Assembly: GCF_008086595.1 (NCBI RefSeq)
Contig: NZ_RXYA01000004.1
Coordinates: 1 to 64,000, forward strand
Origin: Acetobacterium paludosum
Lineage (GTDB): Bacteria > Bacillota > Clostridia > Eubacteriales > Eubacteriaceae
DNA: 64,000 bases
Reading direction: 5' to 3'
In this document: positions 15,767-23,638 of the stretch, piece after piece
Position numbering within the stretch: the first letter of the stretch is position 1
How the letters are laid out: the number at the start of each line of letters is the position of its first letter
Translations under genes and position numbers: made by a program
Notes under the pieces: model-generated
Seen by the model: only the letters and a program-made list of their open reading frames with translations
Databases searched by the model: none
Told to the model about the DNA's origin: nothing

Positions 15767-16639
15767 TTAATTTTCCTGTTTATTTCTTTTAATGTCCCGA
15801 TGGTTGAGACTGGTTTCGTAACCTTTTTCTTTAAGGGCGGCATCCAACAGATACGCATAAGTTACCGATCGATGCTGGCCGCCGGTGCAGCCAATGGCAA
15901 TTTCGACGGTATTTTTCGAAACTTTTGTGAATTGGGGAATGACAAACTCCAGCAAATCTAATAATTTGTCATAAAATATTTTTGCTTCTGGAAAAGACAT
16001 GACATAGTCTCTCACATCCTGATCTTCTCCTGATAACTCTCTCAGCTCTGGTTTATAAAAGGGATTGGGCAGGAAGCGGACATCAAAAACATAATCCGCC
16101 CCCACGGGGCTGGCATACTTATATCCAAAGGAATAAATATTGACTCTTGGCATGGTGTTTTCTTCGCCCTTTTTTATGAGTGCGCGGAGTTTCCCTTTGA
16201 GCTCGCCAACTTTTATGTCGGAGGTATCAATCACTTCGTCAGCAATTTCTCGCAGCGGTTCCAGGGTTTTTCTTTCCTTTTGAATGGCTTCCAGTAAATT
16301 GCCGGAACGGTCCGCTAACGGATGATTTCGTCGGGTTTCCTGATACCGGGATACCAGCACCTCGTTTCGGGCATCCAAGAAGAAAAGCTCCGCTTCGTTT
16401 TTCAGCTCTTTGTAAGCGGAAAGGGGCGAGTCTTCTCGTGATGAAAACACGTCGCCGCGAATGTCGGTTACCAGAGCAATATTTTCAATACCGGTGGCGG
16501 ATTGCTGGCAGAGGTTGATAAAAGTCACGATGAGTTGGGGGGGCAGGTTGTCGATACAGAAGAATCCGAGATCCTCGAGTATTTCGATTGCCTGGGACTT
16601 TCCTGCTCCTGACATACCTGTAATGATAATAATTTTCAT
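15767..16639 (-). CDS. rapZ: RapZ/YvcJ nucleotide-binding protein
   Basis: RapZ has an N-terminal P-loop (ITGMSGAGKSQAIEILEDLG) and a C-terminal domain ending in the conserved GCTGGQHRSV. In E. coli it steers RNase E to a small RNA that controls amino-sugar synthesis; in Bacillus the YvcJ homologue hydrolyses GTP and affects competence. The frame extends 33 codons upstream of 16639, but the conserved MKIIIITGMSG start and the GAGGAAAAAG ribosome site support 16639 (290 residues). It is first of rapZ-yvcK-whiA. Confidence 0.92.
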   Translation of the reverse strand: MKIIIITGMSGAGKSQAIEILEDLGFFCIDNLPPQLIVTFINLCQQSATGIENIALVTDIRGDVFSSREDSPLSAYKELKNEAELFFLDARNEVLVSRYQETRRNHPLADRSGNLLEAIQKERKTLEPLREIADEVIDTSDIKVGELKGKLRALIKKGEENTMPRVNIYSFGYKYASPVGADYVFDVRFLPNPFYKPELRELSGEDQDVRDYVMSFPEAKIFYDKLLDLLEFVIPQFTKVSKNTVEIAIGCTGGQHRSVTYAYLLDAALKEKGYETSLNHRDIKRNKQEN

Positions 16640-16726
16640 GACTTTTTCCTCTTTTCTAATCTTAATCGATAATAAACGTTCGTTTCTGGGCAAGACAATT
16701 GTTAATCTGCGTTTTTTGTGAAACCC

Positions 16727-16826
16727 GTCTGGAGACAATGGTAAATCGTTGACTGCTGTATGATCGGACAGGCTGAGGCCTGTTCGCCATGATGCAGAAC
16801 AACTGATGTTACGATTGTCTCCAGAC
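16727..16826. repeat. Family-2 long-hairpin element
   Basis: The outer arms GTCTGGAGAC (16727-16736) and GTCTCCAGAC (ending 16826) are complementary and differ from other copies. Core: GATCGGACAGGCTGAGGCCT-GTTCGCC. The internal arms (AATCGTTG / CAACTGATGTTACGAT) match the copy at 12190 closely. It lies between rapZ and the PHP gene. Confidence 0.85.
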
Positions 16827-16845
16827 TTACTTCTACAGCGACTCG

Positions 16846-17577
16846 CTAAGCTTCAATGTTGATGATCCGATCCAGGGGGATGTTGGCTTTTTCCAGCATT
16901 TCCGGGACGGCTCGCATATCGCCTAAGGCATGGATATTGTGAGCGTCGCTGTTGACGGCAAAATCGACCTCATATTTCATGGCAATTTTAATTTCTTCGG
17001 CGCTTAAATGATCATGTCGGGGATTGATCTCTAAAATGACGCCATTCTCCGCTGCGGCTTTCGCCACGGCATCGATATCGATGGGCATTTTGTCCCCGGG
17101 ATGGGTGATCAGTTTAATTTCCCGGCGTTCGATCATTTTTATATAGGATCGGGTATTCATCTCGATCACATATTTTCGCAGAAACGGCAGCACCCGGGCG
17201 GCGTAATTGGGAATGGAAAAGCGAAATATATCTTCGATCGTGGCCGGGATGTAACCGTAATGATATCCGGCTAAAATCCAGTCGCAGTAAATTCGCTCTT
17301 CTTCACCAATATCAATATCCCCGTTGGCGCCAATGATGTTGGATTCCACTGACAGATAGATTTCGATGTCGTCGTATTTTTTATTGAGAGCGTCGATTTC
17401 GGCCCGCATTTTGGCAAAGTTCTTTTTTCGCACCCCAAAAAACGGATGACTTCGGCCATGGTCGGAAATGGTGATGGCTTTTAAACCAATCTTCCGACCC
17501 TGCTGCACCATCTCTTCAATGGAGTTTTTTCCGTGGCTCCAGGTTGTATGGGTGTGCATATCGTGTGTTATTTTCAT
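16846..17577 (-). CDS. PHP-domain phosphoesterase
   Basis: This 243-residue metal-dependent hydrolase of the polymerase-and-histidinol-phosphatase (PHP) superfamily resembles YcdX. Metal-binding motifs are visible in order: HTHTTWSHG (~8), SDHG (~39), ITHPG (~160) and NSDAHN (~210). The substrate cannot be told from sequence; relatives cleave phosphate esters or nucleotides. It lies between murB and rapZ on the same strand, an arrangement common in Clostridia. Confidence 0.85.
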   Translation of the reverse strand: MKITHDMHTHTTWSHGKNSIEEMVQQGRKIGLKAITISDHGRSHPFFGVRKKNFAKMRAEIDALNKKYDDIEIYLSVESNIIGANGDIDIGEEERIYCDWILAGYHYGYIPATIEDIFRFSIPNYAARVLPFLRKYVIEMNTRSYIKMIERREIKLITHPGDKMPIDIDAVAKAAAENGVILEINPRHDHLSAEEIKIAMKYEVDFAVNSDAHNIHALGDMRAVPEMLEKANIPLDRIINIEA

Positions 17578-17634
17578 TTTTTTCCTTAATCGTCATTATT
17601 ATAAACATCTTGTTTTCGGTTCATTTGCCTTTAT

Positions 17635-17770
17635 TTGCATACGCTTTTTTAGGGCTTGTGTGCCTTTTGTTTGCATACGCTTTTTTAGGGCTTGTAGGGG
17701 CGATCCATGATCGCCCGTTGACGTTTGTATTCTATTCTAACGTTTGCGGGCCGGCAAGGCCAGCCCCTAC
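17635..17770. repeat. 36-bp tandem duplication joined to a divergent REPIN
   Basis: A 25-nt motif (TTGCATACGCTTTTTTAGGG plus CTTGT) occurs at 17635 and 17671, a 36-bp direct repeat. It runs straight into a family-1 pair at 17694-17770 whose right half is altered (GGGCCGGCAAGGCC in place of GGGCGATTGGGAATCGCC) yet still self-complementary. Confidence 0.7.
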
Positions 17771-17786
17771 AGTTGATACACTATAA

Positions 17787-18692
17787 TTAGGGTTCGCCGA
17801 TGACAATCACTTCGGTTTTTAAATCAACCCCGAATTTCTGATGCACCCCTGTCTGAATAAGGGTGATGAGCGCCAGGATGTCATCGGCGGTGGCATCGCC
17901 CTTGTTGATGACAAAACCGCTGTGCTTTTCCGACACCTGGGCTCCTCCAAACGATCGGCCTTTGAAGCCGGCATCCTGAACCAGTTTCCCGGCAAAATAG
18001 CCTTCGGGCCGTCTGAAGGTACTGCCGGCGCTGGGGTATTCCAGGGGCTGTTTGTTTTGTCTTCTGGTATTGAGATCCAGCATTTTATCTTTAATCGCCT
18101 GATAATCGCCTTTTTTTAATTGCAGACTGACACTCACCAAAACCCATGGATGTTTTTGAAGCACCGAACTGCGATACCCAAATTCACATGCTTCGCCAGG
18201 CAGGGTTTTAAAAACGCCGTTTTCGGTCAGGACTTCGATACTCTGAACAATATTTTTCATCTCGCCGTCGTAGGCACCGGCATTCATCGTGACGGCTCCT
18301 CCCAGGCTTCCCGGAATCCCGGATGCAAACTCCAACCCGGTCAACTTTTCTTCCAAGGCGAACTCTGCTAAATCTTTGAGGCTGATTCCCGCTTCCGCAC
18401 GCATGATTTTGCCTTCTGCACTGACCTTGTTAAGTGCTTTAGTTTTGATGATGATCCCCCGAAAACCTCCGTCTCGGACAATCAGATTGCTGCCATTTCC
18501 CATAATGTAAAACGGCTTACCGCCTTCTCGGCAGATGGCCAGGACCTTTTGCAGTTCTTCTTTTGTTTGAGGCATTAAGAGCAGATCTGCCGGTCCGCCT
18601 ACTTTAAACGAGGTGTGATTTTTCATGGGTTCATTTTCTTTTATATATTCTGATGCCATCACGGCTTTGAGTTTATTCAAAATTGTTTCCAT
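17787..18692 (-). CDS. murB: MurB, UDP-N-acetylenolpyruvoylglucosamine reductase
   Basis: This 301-residue FAD enzyme reduces UDP-GlcNAc-enolpyruvate to UDP-MurNAc with NADPH in peptidoglycan precursor synthesis. Visible motifs are the FAD-binding GNGSNLIVRDGGFRGI (~65-80), FASGIPGSLGGAVTMNAGAY (~120-140), GYRSS (catalytic-domain Arg), YPSAGSTFRRPEG, and AGKLVQDAGFKG. The length is normal for a type II (Gram-positive) MurB. It is followed by the PHP gene and rapZ-yvcK-whiA on the same strand, the common Firmicute layout. Confidence 0.95.
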   Translation of the reverse strand: METILNKLKAVMASEYIKENEPMKNHTSFKVGGPADLLLMPQTKEELQKVLAICREGGKPFYIMGNGSNLIVRDGGFRGIIIKTKALNKVSAEGKIMRAEAGISLKDLAEFALEEKLTGLEFASGIPGSLGGAVTMNAGAYDGEMKNIVQSIEVLTENGVFKTLPGEACEFGYRSSVLQKHPWVLVSVSLQLKKGDYQAIKDKMLDLNTRRQNKQPLEYPSAGSTFRRPEGYFAGKLVQDAGFKGRSFGGAQVSEKHSGFVINKGDATADDILALITLIQTGVHQKFGVDLKTEVIVIGEP

Positions 18693-18765
18693 ATTTCTAT
18701 TTTATCCTTACTTCGTCTTAATTAATACTGTTTTATCATAACATTATTTATTAAGATTCGCCATA

Positions 18766-18791
18766 AAAAAAGGCCCATAAATGGGCTTTTT
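18766..18791 (-). terminator. Rho-independent terminator after comF
   Basis: A short GC-rich stem (GCCCAT/ATGGGC, 18773-18786) flanked by A and T runs lies just past the comF stop codon (18823). The symmetric flanks allow use in either direction. Confidence 0.75.
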
Positions 18792-18822
18792 AAGAATCTT
18801 TTATCTAATTTTCTGCATCTTT

Positions 18823-19563
18823 TTACTCGGCCACGGCACAGACGGTGGCAACCACAACTTTTTTTGCACCGGCTTCCAGCAGTGTTGCAGCGGCTTCGGA
18901 TAACGTGGCGCCGGTGGTAAGCACATCATCCACGAGTAAAATCGTTTTTCCCTGAATTTCTTCGATGTTTTCGGCACAGAAGGCTCCGGTTAGATTCACG
19001 AGCCGCTGTTCTCGTCCCTGACCCATTTGGTGAGGGGTGTCCCGGATTCGTCTTAAATACTGCGGACCGAGGAGCGGAGACAGCGGAATCAATCCTGCCA
19101 GAATACCCTGAGTTATTCTTTCGCTCTGATTGTAGCCTCTTTCCTCCCGGCGATTGGGGTGCAGTGGAACCGGGATGATGATGTCTATTTCTTTTCCCCA
19201 TTCACACTGGGCGATGGCTTTTCCCATTCGGGTGCCAACCCAGATTCCGAGATTTGGCCGGTCTTTGAATTTTATGGCATGGACCAAAGTTTTTCCTGAA
19301 TCTTCATAACGCAGGAAGGCATACCCTCCTGCAAAAGGAAGGTTTTGTTTTGAACAAATTGAACATAATTTTCGGTTGGATCTGAATATCGGCCGTCCGC
19401 AGCGCTGGCAGGAGGGATTGTTTATTTTCGGAAGTTCCTCATCGCATTGGCGGCAGAGAAAATTGTCCGTCACAAAAAGAACCTTGCCGCAGATGGGGCA
19501 GGTTCCGTTTTTTAGAAACAGGTTGTTTTCGAGAAAAGTCATCAGCCATTCTTTGATGCCCAT
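18823..19563 (-). CDS. comF: ComF-family amidophosphoribosyltransferase-like protein
   Basis: This protein of about 246 residues has an N-terminal zinc ribbon (CPICG, CRQC, then CQRCG and CSICS, ~20-80) and a phosphoribosyltransferase domain with the PRPP loop ILLVDDVLTTGAT near the C-terminus. In naturally competent bacteria ComF helps take up single-stranded DNA. The start at 19563 is set by AGGAGGTGACC; the longer frame would begin inside a REP-like region. It normally follows recD2 in Clostridia, but here a RAYT gene and two REP arrays lie between them. Confidence 0.9.
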   Translation of the reverse strand: MGIKEWLMTFLENNLFLKNGTCPICGKVLFVTDNFLCRQCDEELPKINNPSCQRCGRPIFRSNRKLCSICSKQNLPFAGGYAFLRYEDSGKTLVHAIKFKDRPNLGIWVGTRMGKAIAQCEWGKEIDIIIPVPLHPNRREERGYNQSERITQGILAGLIPLSPLLGPQYLRRIRDTPHQMGQGREQRLVNLTGAFCAENIEEIQGKTILLVDDVLTTGATLSEAAATLLEAGAKKVVVATVCAVAE

Positions 19564-19590
19564 GGTCACCTCCTGAGAATTAAATATTTT

Positions 19591-20099
19591 GCATATTTGT
19601 CCGTAGCGGTGATCCCCGTTAACCTGTAGGGGCGATCCATGATCGCCCGCAAGCGTTCGCTTCAATTCCTAACGGTTCGGGCGATTGGGAATCGCCCCTA
19701 CGAGATAATGTTCAATTTGATTGTATATTATGTATTTTGCATATTCGTCCGTAGAGGTGATCCCCGTTAACCTGTAGGGGCGATCCATGATCGCCCGCAA
19801 ACGTTCGCTTCAATTCCTAACGGTTCGGGCGATTGGGAATCGCCCCTACAAGATAATGTTCAATTTAATTGTATATTATATATTTGGCATATTCGTCCGT
19901 AGAGGCGATCCCCGTTAACCTGTAGGGGCGATCCATGATCGCCCGCAAGCGTTCGCTTCAATTCCTAACGGTTCGGGCGATTGGGAATCGCCCCTACGAG
20001 ATAATGTTCAATTTGATTGTATATTATGTATTTTGCATATTCGTCCGTAGAGGTGATCCCCGTTAACCTGTAGGGGCGATCCATGATCGCCCGCAAGCG
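19591..20099. repeat. Tandem array of a 148-bp REPIN unit
   Basis: Three complete copies and one partial copy repeat with a period of 148 bp (CCGTAG anchor at 19601, 19749, 19897 and 20045). Each unit holds a full inverted REP pair (GTAGGGGCGATCCATGATCG ... AATCGCCCCTAC) plus an A/T-rich linker. The array ends 12 nt beyond the RAYT stop codon. Confidence 0.95.
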
Positions 20100-20111
20100 G
20101 CTGTTTGTGAA

Positions 20112-20600
20112 TTATTCTATCCCCACTAGGTAATATCGATCATTCTGCCATTTCAATGGATTCATCTGAATATAACGGACTATCTCGTAATAATCGTTTT
20201 CATTTCTAATTATATGGTCATAGAATGATTTCTGCCAGACCGGAAAGCCCGCTTTTCTTGTCACCAATCCTTTTGTCTGTTGAATAATCTTTGAAATGGA
20301 TGTCTCGGCATTTTTATTGATACTTATCAATAAGTGTATATGGTTTGGCATAATGACATAGTTTTCAATGTTGACCCCACTATAAGATTTTTCAATATTG
20401 CCAATAGACATCAATACTATGTCTCCTATTTCCGATAATACAAATGAATTGTCTTCTTCTATTATAATACAGTCTTTATCACATAACACTTGTTTCCGAT
20501 CATTCGTGCAGATCGTGATGAAATAGTAACCATTTTGTATGTAATTGTATTTTTCCAGCCTAATCCGTTTTCTTTTTTGAAGTTCCATTATCTCTCTCAT
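20112..20600 (-). CDS. REP-associated tyrosine transposase (RAYT, Y1_Tnp)
   Basis: This 162-residue HUH-type single-strand DNA transposase is related to IS200/IS605 TnpA. The HUH motif is NHIHLLI (~88-94, after YVIMP), and the likely catalytic Tyr lies in SFYDHIIRNENDYYEIVRYI near ~125-145, before MNPLKW. The length matches E. coli TnpA-REP (about 165 residues), longer than ordinary IS200 TnpA. A second ATG four codons in is an alternative start. Established RAYTs cut REP hairpins preceded by a GTAG tetranucleotide; the REPs here have exactly that foot, and arrays of them flank the gene on both sides. I infer that this gene mobilises the family-1 repeats in this genome. It interrupts the usual recD2-comF order. 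Confidence 0.88.
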   Translation of the reverse strand: MREIMELQKRKRIRLEKYNYIQNGYYFITICTNDRKQVLCDKDCIIIEEDNSFVLSEIGDIVLMSIGNIEKSYSGVNIENYVIMPNHIHLLISINKNAETSISKIIQQTKGLVTRKAGFPVWQKSFYDHIIRNENDYYEIVRYIQMNPLKWQNDRYYLVGIE

Positions 20601-20666
20601 TTCTTGACGAATTATATTCCATCATAAGCGTTGGGAGTTATTGGGGTAGGATTGGTGATTGACTTT

Positions 20667-21004
20667 TCGGGCGATTGATAATCGCCCCTACAGGATGATG
20701 CTCAAGTTAATTGTATATTATGTATTTTAAATACCTGTAGAGGCGATCCATGTTCGCCCGATAGCGTTTGTTTTGTTGCCCAACGTTGCGGGCGATTGGG
20801 AATCGCCCCTACGGGATGATGCTCAAGTTAATTGTATATTATGTATTTTAAATACCTGTAGAGGCGATCCATGTTCGCCCGATAGCGTTTGTTTTGTTGC
20901 CCAACGTTGCGGGCGATTGGGAATCGCCCCTACAGGATGATGCTCAAGTTAATTGTATATTATGTATTTTAAATACCCATAGGGGCGATCCATGTTCGCC
21001 CGCA
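20667..21004. repeat. Tandem array of a 121-bp REPIN unit
   Basis: Nearly three copies repeat with a 121-bp period (CTCAAG anchor at 20701, 20822 and 20943). Each contains REP halves and the linker TTAATTGTATATTATGTATT, which is also found in the 148-bp array on the other side of the RAYT gene. The left foot is GTAGAGGCGATCCATGTTCG, a variant. The array is directly upstream of the RAYT gene and ends 27 nt from the recD2 stop. Confidence 0.95.
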
Positions 21005-21030
21005 ATGAGATGGGTTGTGTAACTGTGGTA

Positions 21031-23244
21031 TTACAGCATTGGATTGTTGAGGTAGTTGACGATACGTTCCCGGAGGGCGGTCTGACGGTCCTGGGATTCG
21101 GCTGATTTGATCATTTGTCGAAAAACATACTGGTTTCCCATGAGAACAAGCATTTTTTTCGCCCGGGTGACGGCGGTGTAGAGCAGTTTGCGATTGAGAA
21201 ACAACGGTGGTCCGCCGACAATGGGCATGACGACAACCGGGAACTCACTGCCCTGGCTTTTGTGAACAGTCATGGCATAAGCATGGGTGATCTCATCCAT
21301 TTGGTCAAAATCGTAAACGATCCGCTTCCCGTCGTTGAATAGGATCGTGAAAGATTTATTCCGATCGCTGATTTCTTCCAGCGTTCCGATATCGCCGTTG
21401 TAAATGCCTTCGCCCTGTTCAAAACCAATGGTATCTTCCCATTTCAGGCGATAATTATTTTTAATCTGCATGACCTTATCCCCTTCCCGATAAATAACCG
21501 TCCCAAATTCGCGCTGGGCACAGTTATCTCGGGCCGGATTCAGTACGGCCTGAAGTTCTTTGTTGAGGTTGATCACCCCAACCTTACCGTTTTTCATGGG
21601 CGAGATGACCTGAATATCCTGAATGCTGTCAAACCCTTTGGCGATGGGGAGGTTTTCGGTGACAATTTTCAATATATCACGCAGCAGTTTATCGCCATCA
21701 TTTTTATTTAAAAATAAGAAGTCACTGTCATTGTTGATATCCGGCATGTTTCCCTGGTTAATTTCAAAGGCATTGACGGATATCATACTTTCTTCGGACT
21801 GGCGATAAATTCGTTCCAGACTTAACACTTTGATGGCTCCGCTTTCGATGATATCTTTCAGCACATTGCCCGGTCCAACGGATGGCAGCTGATCAGCATC
21901 GCCGACCATGATTAACCGGGTTCCCGGTTGAATGGCCATCAGCAAACTGTTCATCAGGACAATATCAATCATTGAGGATTCATCCACAATAATCGCATCC
22001 GCCTCGAGGGGATCGCTTTCGTCTTTGCTGAAACTTGGGAAGTCGTCATTTTCACTGTATTCATATTCCAGCAGGCGGTGAATGGTTTTTGCCTCATGGC
22101 CGGTGGTTTCCGTGATGCGTTTGGCGGCGCGGCCGGTTGGCGCGGATAAAACGGTTTTCAGACCCAGATCTTTGAAGATGCGGACGATTCCGTTAATAAT
22201 AGTGGTCTTACCGGTACCCGGTCCGCCGGTTATTACGATGACGCCATTTTCCACCGCCGCGGCAATCGCCTCGCGCTGTTTATTGTCCAGTATGATTGAC
22301 ATGTCTTTTTCATATTCTTCTATTTTTTTATCGATATTAACATCGGGGATCTTGTACTTGCTCTGGCTGATTCTTGCCATGATCAGAGCCACATTATCCT
22401 CGGCTTCATAGAGGTTTCGCGGATAATAAACGCGCTGGTCGTTGACTTCTTCCTGAATGATTCTGCCGAGCAGAACAAGTTCACCTAGTTGATTGACAAC
22501 CTCGTCTTCATCCACTCCTAAAATCTTGCAGCTGGTTTTGACTAGTTCGTTTTCGGTCATAAAGGTGTTTCCGCGGTTATAACATTCACCTAGTGAATAA
22601 TTAATTCCGGCCAGAATACGCCCCGGACTGCTTCGTTCAAATCCCAACTGGCTGGCAATCTGGTCAGCAATTTTAAAGCCGATTCCACGGATATCCTCGA
22701 TCATCTGATAGGGATTATTCAGCAGCACCGAAATGGTATCGGATTTATAGGTCTTATACAGCTTCATGGCCCAGGATGCCGATATTCCGTAATCCTGGAT
22801 TTGGATCATGATCTGCCTGACCTCCCGTTGTTCATAATAGACTTCTTTGATTCCTTCCAGGGTTTTTTTCCCGATCCCTTTTATTTCAGAGAGACGATCC
22901 GGATGGTTATCCAGGATATCCAGGGTTTCTTCGCCGAAGCGTTCCACTATGGCTTTAGCGGTCTTTTCGCCAATTCCCGGCAGGATCCCCGATGCCAGAT
23001 ACCGGGTGATCCCTTCTGCGGAAGTGGGTATTTCCATGGCATAAGTTTCCATGGTAAATTGATCCCCATAATTTTTATGCTCGGTCCAGTAGCCGGTTAG
23101 TTTTAGATACTCACCGTGATTCAATTCGTCGAAATTCCCGACCACGGTGACCAGATCCCCGTCGATGTCAAAATGAGCCACGGTGTAGCCGTTACTGCTG
23201 TTTCTAAAGACGATGTGCTCCACCGTTCCCTTAATGGTTTCCAT
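21031..23244 (-). CDS. recD2: RecD2, SF1B DNA helicase
   Basis: This 737-residue ATP-dependent 5'-3' helicase is of the RecD2 type found in bacteria that use AddAB instead of RecBCD. It has an N-terminal OB-like domain (~1-75), helix-hairpin-helix segments (GILPGIGEKTAKAIVERFG, IKGIGKKTL, IRGIGFKIADQIA), Walker A GGPGTGKTT (~350), motif II VDESSMID, and C-terminal motifs AYAMTVHKSQGSEFP and TAVTRAKK. RecD2 limits mutation and recombination in Bacillus. It is upstream of comF on the same strand, with the RAYT island in between. Confidence 0.95.
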   Translation of the reverse strand: METIKGTVEHIVFRNSSNGYTVAHFDIDGDLVTVVGNFDELNHGEYLKLTGYWTEHKNYGDQFTMETYAMEIPTSAEGITRYLASGILPGIGEKTAKAIVERFGEETLDILDNHPDRLSEIKGIGKKTLEGIKEVYYEQREVRQIMIQIQDYGISASWAMKLYKTYKSDTISVLLNNPYQMIEDIRGIGFKIADQIASQLGFERSSPGRILAGINYSLGECYNRGNTFMTENELVKTSCKILGVDEDEVVNQLGELVLLGRIIQEEVNDQRVYYPRNLYEAEDNVALIMARISQSKYKIPDVNIDKKIEEYEKDMSIILDNKQREAIAAAVENGVIVITGGPGTGKTTIINGIVRIFKDLGLKTVLSAPTGRAAKRITETTGHEAKTIHRLLEYEYSENDDFPSFSKDESDPLEADAIIVDESSMIDIVLMNSLLMAIQPGTRLIMVGDADQLPSVGPGNVLKDIIESGAIKVLSLERIYRQSEESMISVNAFEINQGNMPDINNDSDFLFLNKNDGDKLLRDILKIVTENLPIAKGFDSIQDIQVISPMKNGKVGVINLNKELQAVLNPARDNCAQREFGTVIYREGDKVMQIKNNYRLKWEDTIGFEQGEGIYNGDIGTLEEISDRNKSFTILFNDGKRIVYDFDQMDEITHAYAMTVHKSQGSEFPVVVMPIVGGPPLFLNRKLLYTAVTRAKKMLVLMGNQYVFRQMIKSAESQDRQTALRERIVNYLNNPML

Positions 23245-23334
23245 TTTTCGCTCCTGTTAGTTGATAATTAGTAGTTTAATTATATCATAAATACCGCCAT
23301 TATGCTTATTTTTGGCAGGAATCAATTTTGCTTT

Positions 23335-23552
23335 GTAGGGGCGATTCCCAATCGCCCGCAACGTCAATGTTAAATCGAACGACAGTGCCAAGCCATACGC
23401 CAACGGGCGATCACGGATCGCCCCTACAGGGGGAGGCGATCAATGTGTATCATCATTTCGTAGGGGCGATTCCTAATCGCCCGCAACGTCAATGTTAAAT
23501 CAAACGACAGTGCCAAGCCATACGCCAACGGGCGATCACGGATCGCCCCTAC
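23335..23552. repeat. Two tandem REPINs, 125-bp period
   Basis: Two inverted REP pairs (23335-23427 and 23460-23552) share the same 45-nt middle, including CGACAGTGCCAAGCCATACG, and repeat at 125 bp. They lie between the convergent edge of the hydrogenase operon terminator and the recD2 promoter region. Confidence 0.9.
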
Positions 23553-23573
23553 GGGATAATATTTTTGCAACGC

Positions 23574-23602
23574 AAAAAAGGCCCATTATTGGGCCTTTTT
23601 TT
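23574..23602 (-). terminator. Rho-independent terminator of the hydrogenase operon
   Basis: The stem GGCCCA/TGGGCC (23580-23585, 23590-23595) has a TTAT loop and is flanked by A6 and T7. It lies about 40 nt past the hydA stop codon. Confidence 0.85.
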
Positions 23603-23638
23603 GTTTAAGCTATTAAACAGTTTATATTATAACTGTTC

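Noticed and set aside
19591-20099. 148-bp repeats as a possible replication origin or iteron region
   Set aside because: The units are REPINs with an A/T linker; no dnaA, DnaA boxes or rep gene are near, and the same elements occur throughout the window.
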